Assembly (NCBI RefSeq): GCF_016834655.1
Contig: NZ_JAENHP010000014.1
Coordinates: forward strand, 1 to 64,000
Source: Paractinoplanes ovalisporus
GTDB taxonomy: Bacteria; Actinomycetota; Actinomycetes; Mycobacteriales; Micromonosporaceae
DNA length: 64,000 nucleotides
Direction of reading: 5' to 3'
The notes under the pieces are model-generated. The model was not told where the DNA came from. It searched no databases and saw only the letters and a program-made list of their open reading frames with translations. Below are positions 54,215 through 62,739 of the stretch, in pieces. Within the stretch, counting starts at the first letter, position 1. Each line of letters begins with the position of its first letter. Position numbers and translations under genes: made by a program.

Positions 54215-55566
54215 TGGCCTGTCCCTCCGTGGACGTGCGTTTGAGCCGTGCCTGCGGTCGTGGGCGACTGAGCCGCGCCGGCGGTTGCCTGCGACTGGGC
54301 CGCCCCTGCGTTTGCCTGCGACTGGGCCCCTGCCTTGGCCGCTGCCGCCGCCGCGTGCTGGTGGCCGTTGAACCGGTCGATCGCCTCCTGCGCGCCCGGC
54401 GGCATCGTGCCGTCGGCGTTGCGCACCAGGAAGATCCCGGCCATACCGGTGTCGGAGTGCGACTGGACATGGCAGTGGTACATCCACGCGCCGGGGCCCA
54501 CCGCCTCGCCGGCCACGACCTGGAAGCCGAACGAGTTGCCGGGGTTGAGGTCCTTGTTGTCGACCACCGGGCTGGGGTCGGACGGGCCTTCGAGATATCC
54601 CGTACGGTTGTCCGCCCAGCGGTGGGCGTGCACGTGGAACGTGTGGAAGAAGTTGCCGTGGCCGATCGCGATCCACTCGACGCGCTGGCCCAGGTTCGCC
54701 TCGAACATCGGCGTGTTGGGGGCGACCTTGTTGTTGATCTGCATGTCGTTGAACACGACCGTGAACTGCTTGTCGGGCAGGATGTCGCCGCGCCGCCGGA
54801 CGATCAGCGCGCCGTACAGGCCCTTGATCAGCCCGGCCGTGCCGTGGTCGGTGCCCATCGCGTGGTCGTGGTAGTGCCAGTAGCCGGCGCTGCCCGGCGT
54901 GAACCGCCGGCCGCTGGTGGCGGTCATCTCGTGCGAGCGCCACACGTACTTGCGGGTCTCGCCGGGGGCGTTGAACGAGTTGTTGAACGGCGCCCCGTCG
55001 GAGTCGGTGCTGTAGTCGACCCCGTGCGGGTGGATGGAGAGCCGCTGGTTGGTCGTGTTGACCAGGGTGATCTCGAGGGTGTCCCCCTCGTACATCTCGA
55101 GCACCGGGCCGGGGATGGTCGCGGTCTCGGGGGTCAGGCCGTAGCCGAACTGGTTGCCGGGCAGCGCCACCGCGTACATCGTGATCTTCTTGGTGACGCC
55201 CTCGGCCGCCTTGGCCGGCCCGCTGCTGGTCGTCGTCGCGACCGTGACCGCGCCGCCGGTCAGCCCGAGAACGCCGGCCGCGGCGAGCAGCGAGCGCCGC
55301 CGGACCTGCTCGGCCCCGCCGCCGGACTCGACCGCCCCGCGCCGCCCGATGACAGGCTCACCGCCACCCGCGGAATCCAGGCTGCCCGCAAAGGCGCCGC
55401 CCGCAGAGACGGCGCCCGCGGAGCTGAGCGCCGCATCCGGCATCGAAGCGGGCGCCGTCGCCTCACCGGCGAAAGCGGTAGAAGCGGCGGAAGCGGCGGC
55501 CGAGCGCCGGTCCGCGCCCCGGCCCCACCACCGCCCGAGTCGGCTGACAACGTTGTCATTTCTCAT
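54211..55566 (-). CDS. Secreted two-domain laccase (multicopper oxidase)
   Basis: 451 residues; GGGAGG lies six bases before the ATG. After an unusual 88-residue low-complexity N-terminal stretch comes a twin-arginine signal (RRRSLLAAAGVLGLTGGAV, residues 89-107). All four copper-binding motifs are present: HPHG (179-182), HYHDH (231-235), HTFHVH (308-313) and HCHVQSH with a later Met (364-375). The type 1 copper sits in domain 2, as in the small laccases of streptomycetes. The C-terminus is a repetitive tail (AGAQSQANAGAAQSQATAGA). First gene of a coupled operon with the quinoprotein, cupredoxin and solenoid genes. It oxidises phenols or copper with O2 outside the cell. Confidence 0.93.
   Translation of the reverse strand: MRNDNVVSRLGRWWGRGADRRSAAASAASTAFAGEATAPASMPDAALSSAGAVSAGGAFAGSLDSAGGGEPVIGRRGAVESGGGAEQVRRRSLLAAAGVLGLTGGAVTVATTTSSGPAKAAEGVTKKITMYAVALPGNQFGYGLTPETATIPGPVLEMYEGDTLEITLVNTTNQRLSIHPHGVDYSTDSDGAPFNNSFNAPGETRKYVWRSHEMTATSGRRFTPGSAGYWHYHDHAMGTDHGTAGLIKGLYGALIVRRRGDILPDKQFTVVFNDMQINNKVAPNTPMFEANLGQRVEWIAIGHGNFFHTFHVHAHRWADNRTGYLEGPSDPSPVVDNKDLNPGNSFGFQVVAGEAVGPGAWMYHCHVQSHSDTGMAGIFLVRNADGTMPPGAQEAIDRFNGHQHAAAAAAKAGAQSQANAGAAQSQATAGAAQSPTTAGTAQTHVHGGTGQ
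55545..55558. promoter_or_regulatory. Perfect palindrome inside the laccase start, copy 1
   Basis: TGACAACGTTGTCA, a perfect LacI-type 14-mer, covers codons 3-7 of the laccase gene. It is identical to the site at 56017, before the GH92 gene. Confidence 0.75.
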
Positions 55567-55977
55567 GCGCGTCCTCCCGCGTCACCGGCCACGAACCGGG
55601 ACGCCCACGTGTCGGAAGAGGTGCCCGCGGAGCGCCGCCCGGGCCGCCCCACCGTCGAGGACTGCCTCCGCGACCGGAGCCCATCGGAGCCACCGGGAAC
55701 GGATCGGGGACCACTCGCAGACGGTTCGGAACGTCCCACGGTCGGGGCGGACCCCTCGCGCGGGCGATCAAGACGGCCCACGACGCGGGCCGGAGGCCGA
55801 GGCCACGGCACCGCCACGCCCGACCCGGGCCGCCACCCGCCTGCCGTGCGTCTGTTACGGACTTTTCTCGGGAGAATCAAAACTTCGGTCTGATATGAGC
55901 AACTTATGACTCACATCGATGAAAGTAAAGGTCCCGGCGACGAAAGTGGACGATCGGAGGCTGTCTATGACTACTCA

Positions 55978-56007
55978 TTGACGGCTTCCGATGGGCGTGT
56001 TTACTAT
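55978..56007 (+). promoter_or_regulatory. Probable promoter of the GH92 gene
   Basis: TTGACG at 55978 and TACTAT at 56002 are separated by 18 bp. The palindrome at 56017 would cover the transcription start, as expected for a repressor. The wider gap 55567-56084 (518 bp) is relatively AT-rich near 55880-56010 and holds no gene. Confidence 0.5.
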
Positions 56008-56016
56008 CGCGAAACT

Positions 56017-56030
56017 TGACAACGTTGTCA
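56017..56030. promoter_or_regulatory. Perfect palindrome before the GH92 gene, copy 2
   Basis: TGACAACGTTGTCA, identical to 55545-55558 and 472 bp away, just downstream of the predicted promoter and 54 bp before the gene start. Confidence 0.78.
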
Positions 56031-56084
56031 CGAAGATCCGTCGCGCGCCTCCCCCACATCCCCCCGCGAACGGCAGGTCGCACC

Positions 56085-59000
56085 ATGCGCAGACACACCA
56101 CCTGGCTCGCCACCCTGCTGCTGACCGCCGGCCTCGGCGTCGCAGTGACCTCAGCGCCCGCGGCCGCCGCGGCCGGAGACTTCACGACCGGCTTCGAGGC
56201 CGGCGATCCCGCGCCCACGTGGCAGAACAGCGTCGAAAGCAGCTCCGGCGTCACCGGCTACTGCTGCTCGCTGACCGCCATGGAGAGCGCTCCCCGCAAC
56301 GAGACCGCCCACACCGGCACCGCGGCGCTGATGTACTCGGGCAACGACACGAGCACCACCACGTCGTACTCGTACAACCGCCTCTACGACGTGGACATCC
56401 CGGTGACCTCGGCGACCACGCTGTCGTACTGGCTGTATCCGCAGTCCGGCGGCCACCTCGACGTCGCGGTCGATCTGGTGTTCACCGACGGGAGCCGCCT
56501 TCGCGACTCCGGCGCGGTGGATCAGAACGGCGTCCGGCTTCATCCCTCGTACCAGGGAAACGGGTCTGTTCTTGGTTTTGACCGCTGGAACTACGTGACC
56601 TCGTCGATCGGGCAGTGGGCGGCCGGGAAGACCGTCGACCGGATCCTCATCGGCTATGACCAGCCGGCCAACACGGGCACGTTCCGCGGCTACCTCGACG
56701 ACCTGGCCATCACCGCCGACGCCCCCGCCACCCGCCTGTCCGACCTGGTCGACACGCGGCGCGGCTCCAATTCGGACGTCAGCTACTCGCGCGGCAACAC
56801 GTTCCCGGGCGCGACCGTGCCCAACGGCTTCAACTTCTGGACACCGGTCACCAACGGCAACAGCGACGGCTGGCTCTACCAGTACAACTCGACCACCGTT
56901 CAGGGCTTCAGCGTCAGCCACGAACCCAGCCCCTGGATCGGTGACTACGGCCAGCTCCAGGTCATGCCGATGACCGGCTCGATCAAGACCACGCCGGACG
57001 CCCGCAAGTCGACGTTCAGCCACAGCAACGAGGTGGCCAAGGCGCATTACTACAAGACCAGGCTCGACACGTACGGAATCACCGCCGAGATGTCGCCCAC
57101 CGACCACGCCGGCGTGATGCGGTTCCAATACCCGGCGGCCAGCGAGTCGGTCATCGTCTTCGACACCATCGACAAGGTCGGCGGCTCGATCAGCGTCAAC
57201 CAGAGCGCCCGTACGATCACCGGCTACCTCGACCACAAGGGCCCGCGCCTGTACTTCTCGGCCACCGTCGACAAGGCCATCGCCGCCACCGGAAGTGTGA
57301 GCGGGCAGGGCGTCACGAGCTGGATCCGCTTCGCCACCACGGCCAACGAGCAGGTCACGCTGAAGATGGCCACCTCGTACATCAGCGTCGCGCAGGCCAC
57401 CGCCAACCTGTCGCAGGAGGTCGGGGCCAAGAGCTTCGACACCGTACGGGAGGAGGCCGCCGCCCTGTGGGACACCACGCTCGGCAAGGTGCGCCTGGAG
57501 GGGGCCTCGACCGACCGCCTGGTGACCTTCTACTCGAACATGTACCGGGCCTTCATGTACCCGAACAACATGTCCGAGACGGTGAACGGGGTGCGGCGCT
57601 ATTTCAGCCCGTACGACAACCAGGTGCACGACGGGCAGATGTACGTCAACAACGGCTTCTGGGACACGGCCCGGGCGGTGTGGCCGCTCTACACGTTGCT
57701 GTCCCCGACCCGTACGGGGGAAATGCTCGACGGTTTTGTCAACGCCTACAAGAACGGGGGCTGGACACCACGCTGGTCCGGCCCCGGCTACATCGACATC
57801 ATGGTGGGCACGAACCAGGATCTGGCGTTCGCCGACGCGTACATGAAGGGCGTGCGCAACTTCGACTACCGGGCGGCCTACGCGTCCATGGTGAAGAACG
57901 CGGCCGTGTACTCGTCGTCGGGCTCACGTGGGCGCAAGGGGATCGAGGTCTCCACGTTCAAGCGGTACGTCCCCACCGACGTACGCGGGGAATCGGCCTC
58001 GTGGACGCTCGAGGACGCGAACAACAACTTCGGCATCGCTCAACTGGGTAGGGCGCTCGGCTTCACCGAGGACGCCGCCTACTTCGAGAACCGGGCCCTG
58101 GACTACGCGAACCTGTACTCGGCGTCGACCGGGTTCTTCCGCGGCAAGCAGTCCAACGGCTCCTGGCGTACGGCCGATTCCGCCTTCAAGCCCAACGAGT
58201 GGGGCTACGAGTTCACCGAGGGCGCGCCCTGGCACTACGCCACCCCGGCGCCGCAGGACCCGCAGGGCATGGCCAACCTGTACGGCGGACGGGCGCAGCT
58301 GTCGGCGAAAATCGACTCGGTCTTCGCCGCCTCCCGCGACTACCTGCCCGGCTCGTACGGCGGTGTCATCCACGAGATGCGCGAGGCCTACGACACCAAC
58401 ATGGGCCAGTACGCGCACCCCAACGAGCCGATCCACCACATGCTCTACATGTACAACTACGCCGGCACGCCGTCGAAGACCCAGACCCGGGTGCGGGACG
58501 TGCTGACCAAGCTGTACGGCTCGGGGGCCGGCAACGGCGGCGGATACCTCGGTGACGAGGACAACGGGCAGATGTCGGCCTGGTACGTGTTCAGCGCGCT
58601 CGGCTTCTACCCGGCTCGCATGGGCAGCACCGACTACACGATCGGCGCGCCCCTGCACCCGTCGGCCACGGTCAGCCTGGAGAACGGCCGCTCGTTCACG
58701 GTCTCGGCGCCGGGCGTGAGCGACACCAACCGCTACATCCAGAGCGCCACCCTCAACGGGGTCGCGTACACGAAGAACTACATCACGCACGCCGACCTGC
58801 AGGCGGGCGGAACGTTGAGCTTCGTGATGGGCCCCAACCCGTCCTCGTGGGGCACCGGCGCCAACGACGTGCCCCCGTCGATCACCAGCGGCAGCGCAAC
58901 GCCCCGGCCGCTGGCCGACCGGGTCACCGGCAGCACGGTCACGGCCAGCGGCGAGAACCCGCCCAACGAGACCGCCGCCAAGCTGGCCGACGACACGTCG

Positions 59001-59321
59001 CTGACGAAGTGGCTGACGTTCGCCGGCACCGCCACCCTGGAATCCCGCCTGGCCACCGCCACGGCCGTCAAGCAGTACACCCTCACGTCGGCCGAGGACG
59101 CCCCCGAACGCGACCCGAAGAGCTGGACGTTGCAGGGCTCGAACGACGGCACCACCTGGACGACGGTCGACACCCGCACCAACCTGGACTTCGCCGACCG
59201 CCGCCAGACCCGCGCGTTCGTCATCCCCAACACGACGGCCTACTCCCGCTACCGCTTGCAGATAACCGCCAACCACGGCGCCACCGCCACCCAGATGGCC
59301 GAGTGGGAGCTGCTCTCCTAA
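56085..59321 (+). CDS. Secreted GH92 alpha-1,2-mannosidase-like enzyme
   Basis: 1078 residues from ATG 56085 (GGCAGG upstream). Signal peptide ends at PAAAAA. Residues about 28-215 are a lectin-like beta-sandwich (RNETAHTGTAALMYSGNDTS). The GH92 part begins LVDTRRGSNSDVSYSRGNTF and shows the family blocks GNTFPGATVPNGFNFWTPVT, WDTARAVWPLYTLLSP, and GYLGDEDNGQMSAWYVFSAL with the conserved acidic residues of the catalytic region. The C-terminus (about 955-1078) is an F5/8 type C module resembling the one nested in the divergent ThuA protein. It trims alpha-mannose from glycans outside the cell. Palindromic operators flank its promoter. Confidence 0.93.
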   Translation: MRRHTTWLATLLLTAGLGVAVTSAPAAAAAGDFTTGFEAGDPAPTWQNSVESSSGVTGYCCSLTAMESAPRNETAHTGTAALMYSGNDTSTTTSYSYNRLYDVDIPVTSATTLSYWLYPQSGGHLDVAVDLVFTDGSRLRDSGAVDQNGVRLHPSYQGNGSVLGFDRWNYVTSSIGQWAAGKTVDRILIGYDQPANTGTFRGYLDDLAITADAPATRLSDLVDTRRGSNSDVSYSRGNTFPGATVPNGFNFWTPVTNGNSDGWLYQYNSTTVQGFSVSHEPSPWIGDYGQLQVMPMTGSIKTTPDARKSTFSHSNEVAKAHYYKTRLDTYGITAEMSPTDHAGVMRFQYPAASESVIVFDTIDKVGGSISVNQSARTITGYLDHKGPRLYFSATVDKAIAATGSVSGQGVTSWIRFATTANEQVTLKMATSYISVAQATANLSQEVGAKSFDTVREEAAALWDTTLGKVRLEGASTDRLVTFYSNMYRAFMYPNNMSETVNGVRRYFSPYDNQVHDGQMYVNNGFWDTARAVWPLYTLLSPTRTGEMLDGFVNAYKNGGWTPRWSGPGYIDIMVGTNQDLAFADAYMKGVRNFDYRAAYASMVKNAAVYSSSGSRGRKGIEVSTFKRYVPTDVRGESASWTLEDANNNFGIAQLGRALGFTEDAAYFENRALDYANLYSASTGFFRGKQSNGSWRTADSAFKPNEWGYEFTEGAPWHYATPAPQDPQGMANLYGGRAQLSAKIDSVFAASRDYLPGSYGGVIHEMREAYDTNMGQYAHPNEPIHHMLYMYNYAGTPSKTQTRVRDVLTKLYGSGAGNGGGYLGDEDNGQMSAWYVFSALGFYPARMGSTDYTIGAPLHPSATVSLENGRSFTVSAPGVSDTNRYIQSATLNGVAYTKNYITHADLQAGGTLSFVMGPNPSSWGTGANDVPPSITSGSATPRPLADRVTGSTVTASGENPPNETAAKLADDTSLTKWLTFAGTATLESRLATATAVKQYTLTSAEDAPERDPKSWTLQGSNDGTTWTTVDTRTNLDFADRRQTRAFVIPNTTAYSRYRLQITANHGATATQMAEWELLS

Positions 59322-59335
59322 GTCACACTGTCCCG

Positions 59336-60175
59336 ATGGGCGACACAAGCAGTACCGGTTACGGGGGCGCCGCTCGGTGGAACGGCGCCTCCGGGCAGGC
59401 CTGGGTTCAGACGCAGGCGCTGATGGATGCGATGTACCGGCCGCTCGAGGAGTTGCTCGTTGAGGCGGTCAGTGCGCGGCGGCCCCGGAGCGTTCTGGAC
59501 GTGGGGTGCGGCACGGGGGCGACGACCGTGGCCGTGGCGGCGCGGCTGGGGGAAGGCAGCCGGTGCTGTGGGGTGGACATCTCCGAGCCGATGGTGGCGG
59601 CGGCTCGGGCCCGGGGCGGGGCGGCGACGTTTCTCCGGGCCGACGTGCAGGAGCACGCATGGGCGGCCGGTGAGTTCGACGCTGTCATGTCGCGGTTCGG
59701 GGTCATGTTCTTCGACGATCCGGTGCGGGCCTTCGGGAATCTGCGCGGCGGGGCCACCGACGACGCCTCGCTGGTGTTCGTGGCGTGGCGCGACATCGAG
59801 GAGAACCCGTTCATGACCGCGGCCGAGCGGGCGGCCGGGCACCTGCTGCCGGACATGCCACCACGGCGGCCGGACGGGCCGGGGCAGTTCGGCTTCGCCG
59901 ATCGCGACAAGGTGCACGGGATCCTGGCCGAGGCCGGCTGGACCGGGATCAGCATCGAGCCGATCGACGTCACCTGCGCCTTCGGGGAAGAGGATCTGGT
60001 CGGCTATTTCACGCGGCTCGGGCCGGTGGGGCTGGCCCTGCCGGGAGTGGACGACGCGACGCGGGAACGGGTCATCGACACCGTGCGGCCGGCCTTCGCG
60101 CCGTTCGTCCATGGGCCGGAAGTACGTTTCACCGCCGCCTGCTGGCTGGTGAAGGCACACTCGACCGGGCAATAG
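59336..60175 (+). CDS. SAM-dependent methyltransferase
   Basis: 279 residues, starting 14 bp after the mannosidase stop and probably co-transcribed. Motif I SVLDVGCGTGATTVAVAARL, then CGVDISEPMVAAARARGGAA and FDAVMSRFGVMFFDDPVRAF are class I Rossmann methyltransferase signatures. Substrate unknown; of the UbiE-like group that methylates small molecules. No signal peptide. Followed by 168 bp without a gene. Confidence 0.92.
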   Translation: MGDTSSTGYGGAARWNGASGQAWVQTQALMDAMYRPLEELLVEAVSARRPRSVLDVGCGTGATTVAVAARLGEGSRCCGVDISEPMVAAARARGGAATFLRADVQEHAWAAGEFDAVMSRFGVMFFDDPVRAFGNLRGGATDDASLVFVAWRDIEENPFMTAAERAAGHLLPDMPPRRPDGPGQFGFADRDKVHGILAEAGWTGISIEPIDVTCAFGEEDLVGYFTRLGPVGLALPGVDDATRERVIDTVRPAFAPFVHGPEVRFTAACWLVKAHSTGQ

Positions 60176-60343
60176 CCGGAACCGCCCGCCATTCGGGCGT
60201 CACCCTTCCGACGATCGTCCCGCGCGGTTTCTCCGGAACGGACGCTGCGCTCCGATTATGCCGGCTCTACGCTTTCCGCCAAGAGCCCGGCATCTTTCGG
60301 GGCGCAATTCTCCATTCCTTTGTCCGATCGGAAACCGCGGAAA

Positions 60344-61033
60344 ATGAACGACCCTGATCCGGTGAACGAATTCCGTCCGCCGTCCGCTCCTCCGCCGTGG
60401 ATCGTCTCGGAGACGCCGCCCGCACGCCCGGCGTCCCGGGGGCACCGGTGGCCGATCGTGGCGGTCATCGCCTCGGCCGTGGTGGCCGCGGGAGCCGGAG
60501 CGGGCGCGGTCGCCTGGGCGCAGCAAACCGAGACGCCGCCGGCGATCGCCTCAGCTCCTGCGCTCCCCGCCCAGCAGGACCCGGTTCCGGGACCGACGAC
60601 GGACGAACCCTATCCGGAGCCGGAACCCGAGGCGGCGGCGCTCGCCGAGCTCGAGCGGATCAGCGCGCAGGACCTCACGGCGACCCAGATGACCGGGCAG
60701 TACGTCGCCCAGCTGGCCTCCAAGACGCCCGGCATCAAGGATCCGCTGCAGCTGGCCGCCGACGGCACGCACACTTTCCGGGCCACCGACATCCTGCTGG
60801 AGCATCAGCGACTCCGTGCGGATCCGCAATTCGATGATGCCCAGATCGTTCTGCTGAAGAGCACCACCTTCGGGAAACGACAGCTCTATCGCGGGCAGCC
60901 GCTCTACATCACGTTCGCGATCGCCGGATTCGACGAAAAGAACGACGTTCTCGGCTGGTGCTCGAACCATTTCCCGGGATATTCCGGCGACTCCCTGCTC
61001 AACCTCTGCACGGCCCGACGACTCCAACCGTGA
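60344..61033 (+). CDS. Single-pass membrane protein, first gene of the candidate signalling operon
   Basis: 229 residues from ATG 60344 (a TTG 24 bp upstream is possible). A Pro-rich cytoplasmic head (EFRPPSAPPPWIVSETPP), one helix (RWPIVAVIASAVVAAGAGAG), a Pro/Glu linker, then an extracellular domain of about 135 residues with two Cys (WCSNHFPG and LNLCTARR, probably a disulfide). I do not recognise the domain. It is 20 bp upstream of the next membrane protein gene and is probably its partner. Confidence 0.7.
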   Translation: MNDPDPVNEFRPPSAPPPWIVSETPPARPASRGHRWPIVAVIASAVVAAGAGAGAVAWAQQTETPPAIASAPALPAQQDPVPGPTTDEPYPEPEPEAAALAELERISAQDLTATQMTGQYVAQLASKTPGIKDPLQLAADGTHTFRATDILLEHQRLRADPQFDDAQIVLLKSTTFGKRQLYRGQPLYITFAIAGFDEKNDVLGWCSNHFPGYSGDSLLNLCTARRLQP

Positions 61034-61053
61034 ACAGATACAGGAGCTCCACC

Positions 61054-62739
61054 ATGGTCGCGCCCGTTCAGCGCGCCGGCTCACGCCGGACGTACGACAT
61101 GCCCAATCCCTATCCGCAGGACCCGACCACCGCGACCCGGCACCTGTGCGCGGCCGCCTACCTCGACGAGTCGTTCCGCACCCGCAGCCTGCGGTACGTC
61201 TACTACCAGGCCAAGCGGCTGGTCGCACCCTCGTTCGGCTTCGACCTGGTGCCGGTGCTGTCGCACTGCCTGCGGGCCCGCAACGGCGCCCTGGTCCGGG
61301 GCGCCGTCCTCCTGCTGACCCTCGTGACGGCCGCCTTCATCTCAACGCCGGTGTGCGTCGGCACCCTCGCGGCGGTGGTCGGACTGCAGGTCACGGTGTC
61401 GACCTACCGGCTGGTCCGGGACGCCCTGCGCGACCTGCGGGCCGGCGTGCCGATCGACCGGCAGACGCTGATCCCGCGGGTGATCCTGATGAGCGTCGGC
61501 TGGGGGCTGGTCATGGTCGTGTTCATGCTGGCCGTGGGCCAGTTGCGGAACACGCCCAGCGCCTACTCCTACGCCGACGGATACCCGTCAACGTCGTCCA
61601 GCGAGACCGGCGTCGTGTTCCTCATCCTGATCGTGTTCCTGTGGCCGGTGGCGCACGCGATCTGGCGCCAGAACGAGCTCTCCCGGCTGGTCCCGGGCTC
61701 GCCGCTGCGCATGCCGCACCGCACCGAGCGCCTCGACGAGGTCGGCCGTCAGCAGCGCGGCAACACCGCCGTCTACAGCGGCTACCGCCCGTACGTGGGC
61801 TCCGGACCGGTTGTCTCCACCGAGGGGATCGCCCTGCGGCTGGTGCGGCCCGAGTCGCCCCTCCACGGCCTGCACGCCGAGGCGGGGCCGACCGAGCTGC
61901 AGCGCGAGTTCGAGCAGCCGCCGTTCCAGGCCCACGAGATCATTTCGTACGTACGGGATCACCTGACCGCGGTCCTGCCCGGTCACCGGGCCGAGGAGGA
62001 GATCGCCGGGCTCAGCGTCGAGGACCGGATCTGCCTGGCCGGCACCGAGGTCGGCGAGCTCAGCCCGGACACCTCGCCCGAGGTGACGGCGGCGGTCGTC
62101 CAGCACCCGACGACCCCGGCCCGGCACTACCTGACCTGCCAGGTGTTCGGCTGGGGCGGGCAACTGGTCACGACCGTGTACGTCCACATCGCCGTACAGG
62201 GAAGGTCTCTGTATCTCGAGATGACGACCACGGCTCTCCCGCCGTGCGCCGAGCAGTACCGCGTCGTCGACACGGCCGAGGCCACCGAGCCGGTCGCGTG
62301 GCTCCAGGCGCTCGGGCGCAGTGTGATCGAGACGCCGAGCATCATCGCGCGGGCGCCGCTGACCATCGGGCGGGCGGTGGCCGACCTGGTGATCGGGTCA
62401 GGTCAGGTCGCGGGGGCGGCGACGCTGTCCCGCGGATTCGATTACGGCGCCCGATATTCCGTACGGGAAATGGGAACCGAACTCGTGCTGCGCAACGGGC
62501 GCTATCTCGAGGACGGGTTGCGCAACCTGACCCAGATGCAGGACGTCGACCGCTACCGCCACCTGATCGAACGGCGGGTGCTGGCCGCGGTCCTCGACTT
62601 CCTGGAGGACAGCGGCGTGGACACCGTCGAGTACCGGGCGCGGGCGGCGTCGATCCTGAACGTCACCGGCGGCCACAACAACTTCGGCGGGACGAACACC
62701 TACAACGGCAGCGTGACCGTGCAGGCGGGTCGCTCGTGA
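61054..62739 (+). CDS. Four-helix membrane protein with C-terminal Gly/Asn-rich motif
   Basis: 561 residues from ATG 61054 (AGGAG upstream). Hydrophobic helices at about 83-100, 102-118, 141-162 and 186-204. After that about 330 residues of soluble mixed sequence (VYVHIAVQGRSLYLEMTTTA, LERRVLAAVLDFLEDSG-like end). The last 28 residues, ILNVTGGHNNFGGTNTYNGS and VTVQAG, form a short beta/Asn/Gly motif matched by the start of the next protein. The stop codon overlaps the next start (GTGA). The family is unknown to me; by layout it could be the membrane sensor of an amyloid-type signalling pair. Confidence 0.78.
   Translation: MVAPVQRAGSRRTYDMPNPYPQDPTTATRHLCAAAYLDESFRTRSLRYVYYQAKRLVAPSFGFDLVPVLSHCLRARNGALVRGAVLLLTLVTAAFISTPVCVGTLAAVVGLQVTVSTYRLVRDALRDLRAGVPIDRQTLIPRVILMSVGWGLVMVVFMLAVGQLRNTPSAYSYADGYPSTSSSETGVVFLILIVFLWPVAHAIWRQNELSRLVPGSPLRMPHRTERLDEVGRQQRGNTAVYSGYRPYVGSGPVVSTEGIALRLVRPESPLHGLHAEAGPTELQREFEQPPFQAHEIISYVRDHLTAVLPGHRAEEEIAGLSVEDRICLAGTEVGELSPDTSPEVTAAVVQHPTTPARHYLTCQVFGWGGQLVTTVYVHIAVQGRSLYLEMTTTALPPCAEQYRVVDTAEATEPVAWLQALGRSVIETPSIIARAPLTIGRAVADLVIGSGQVAGAATLSRGFDYGARYSVREMGTELVLRNGRYLEDGLRNLTQMQDVDRYRHLIERRVLAAVLDFLEDSGVDTVEYRARAASILNVTGGHNNFGGTNTYNGSVTVQAGRS

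Noticed and set aside
54211-55566. Copper nitrite reductase
   Set aside because: The type 1 copper Cys lies in the second domain (HCHVQSH near the C-terminus), as in two-domain laccases; nitrite reductases have it in the first domain.
55904-56254. Small minus-strand frame across the GH92 promoter
   Set aside because: It covers the predicted promoter, operator and signal-peptide region of the mannosidase and shows no domain-like sequence.
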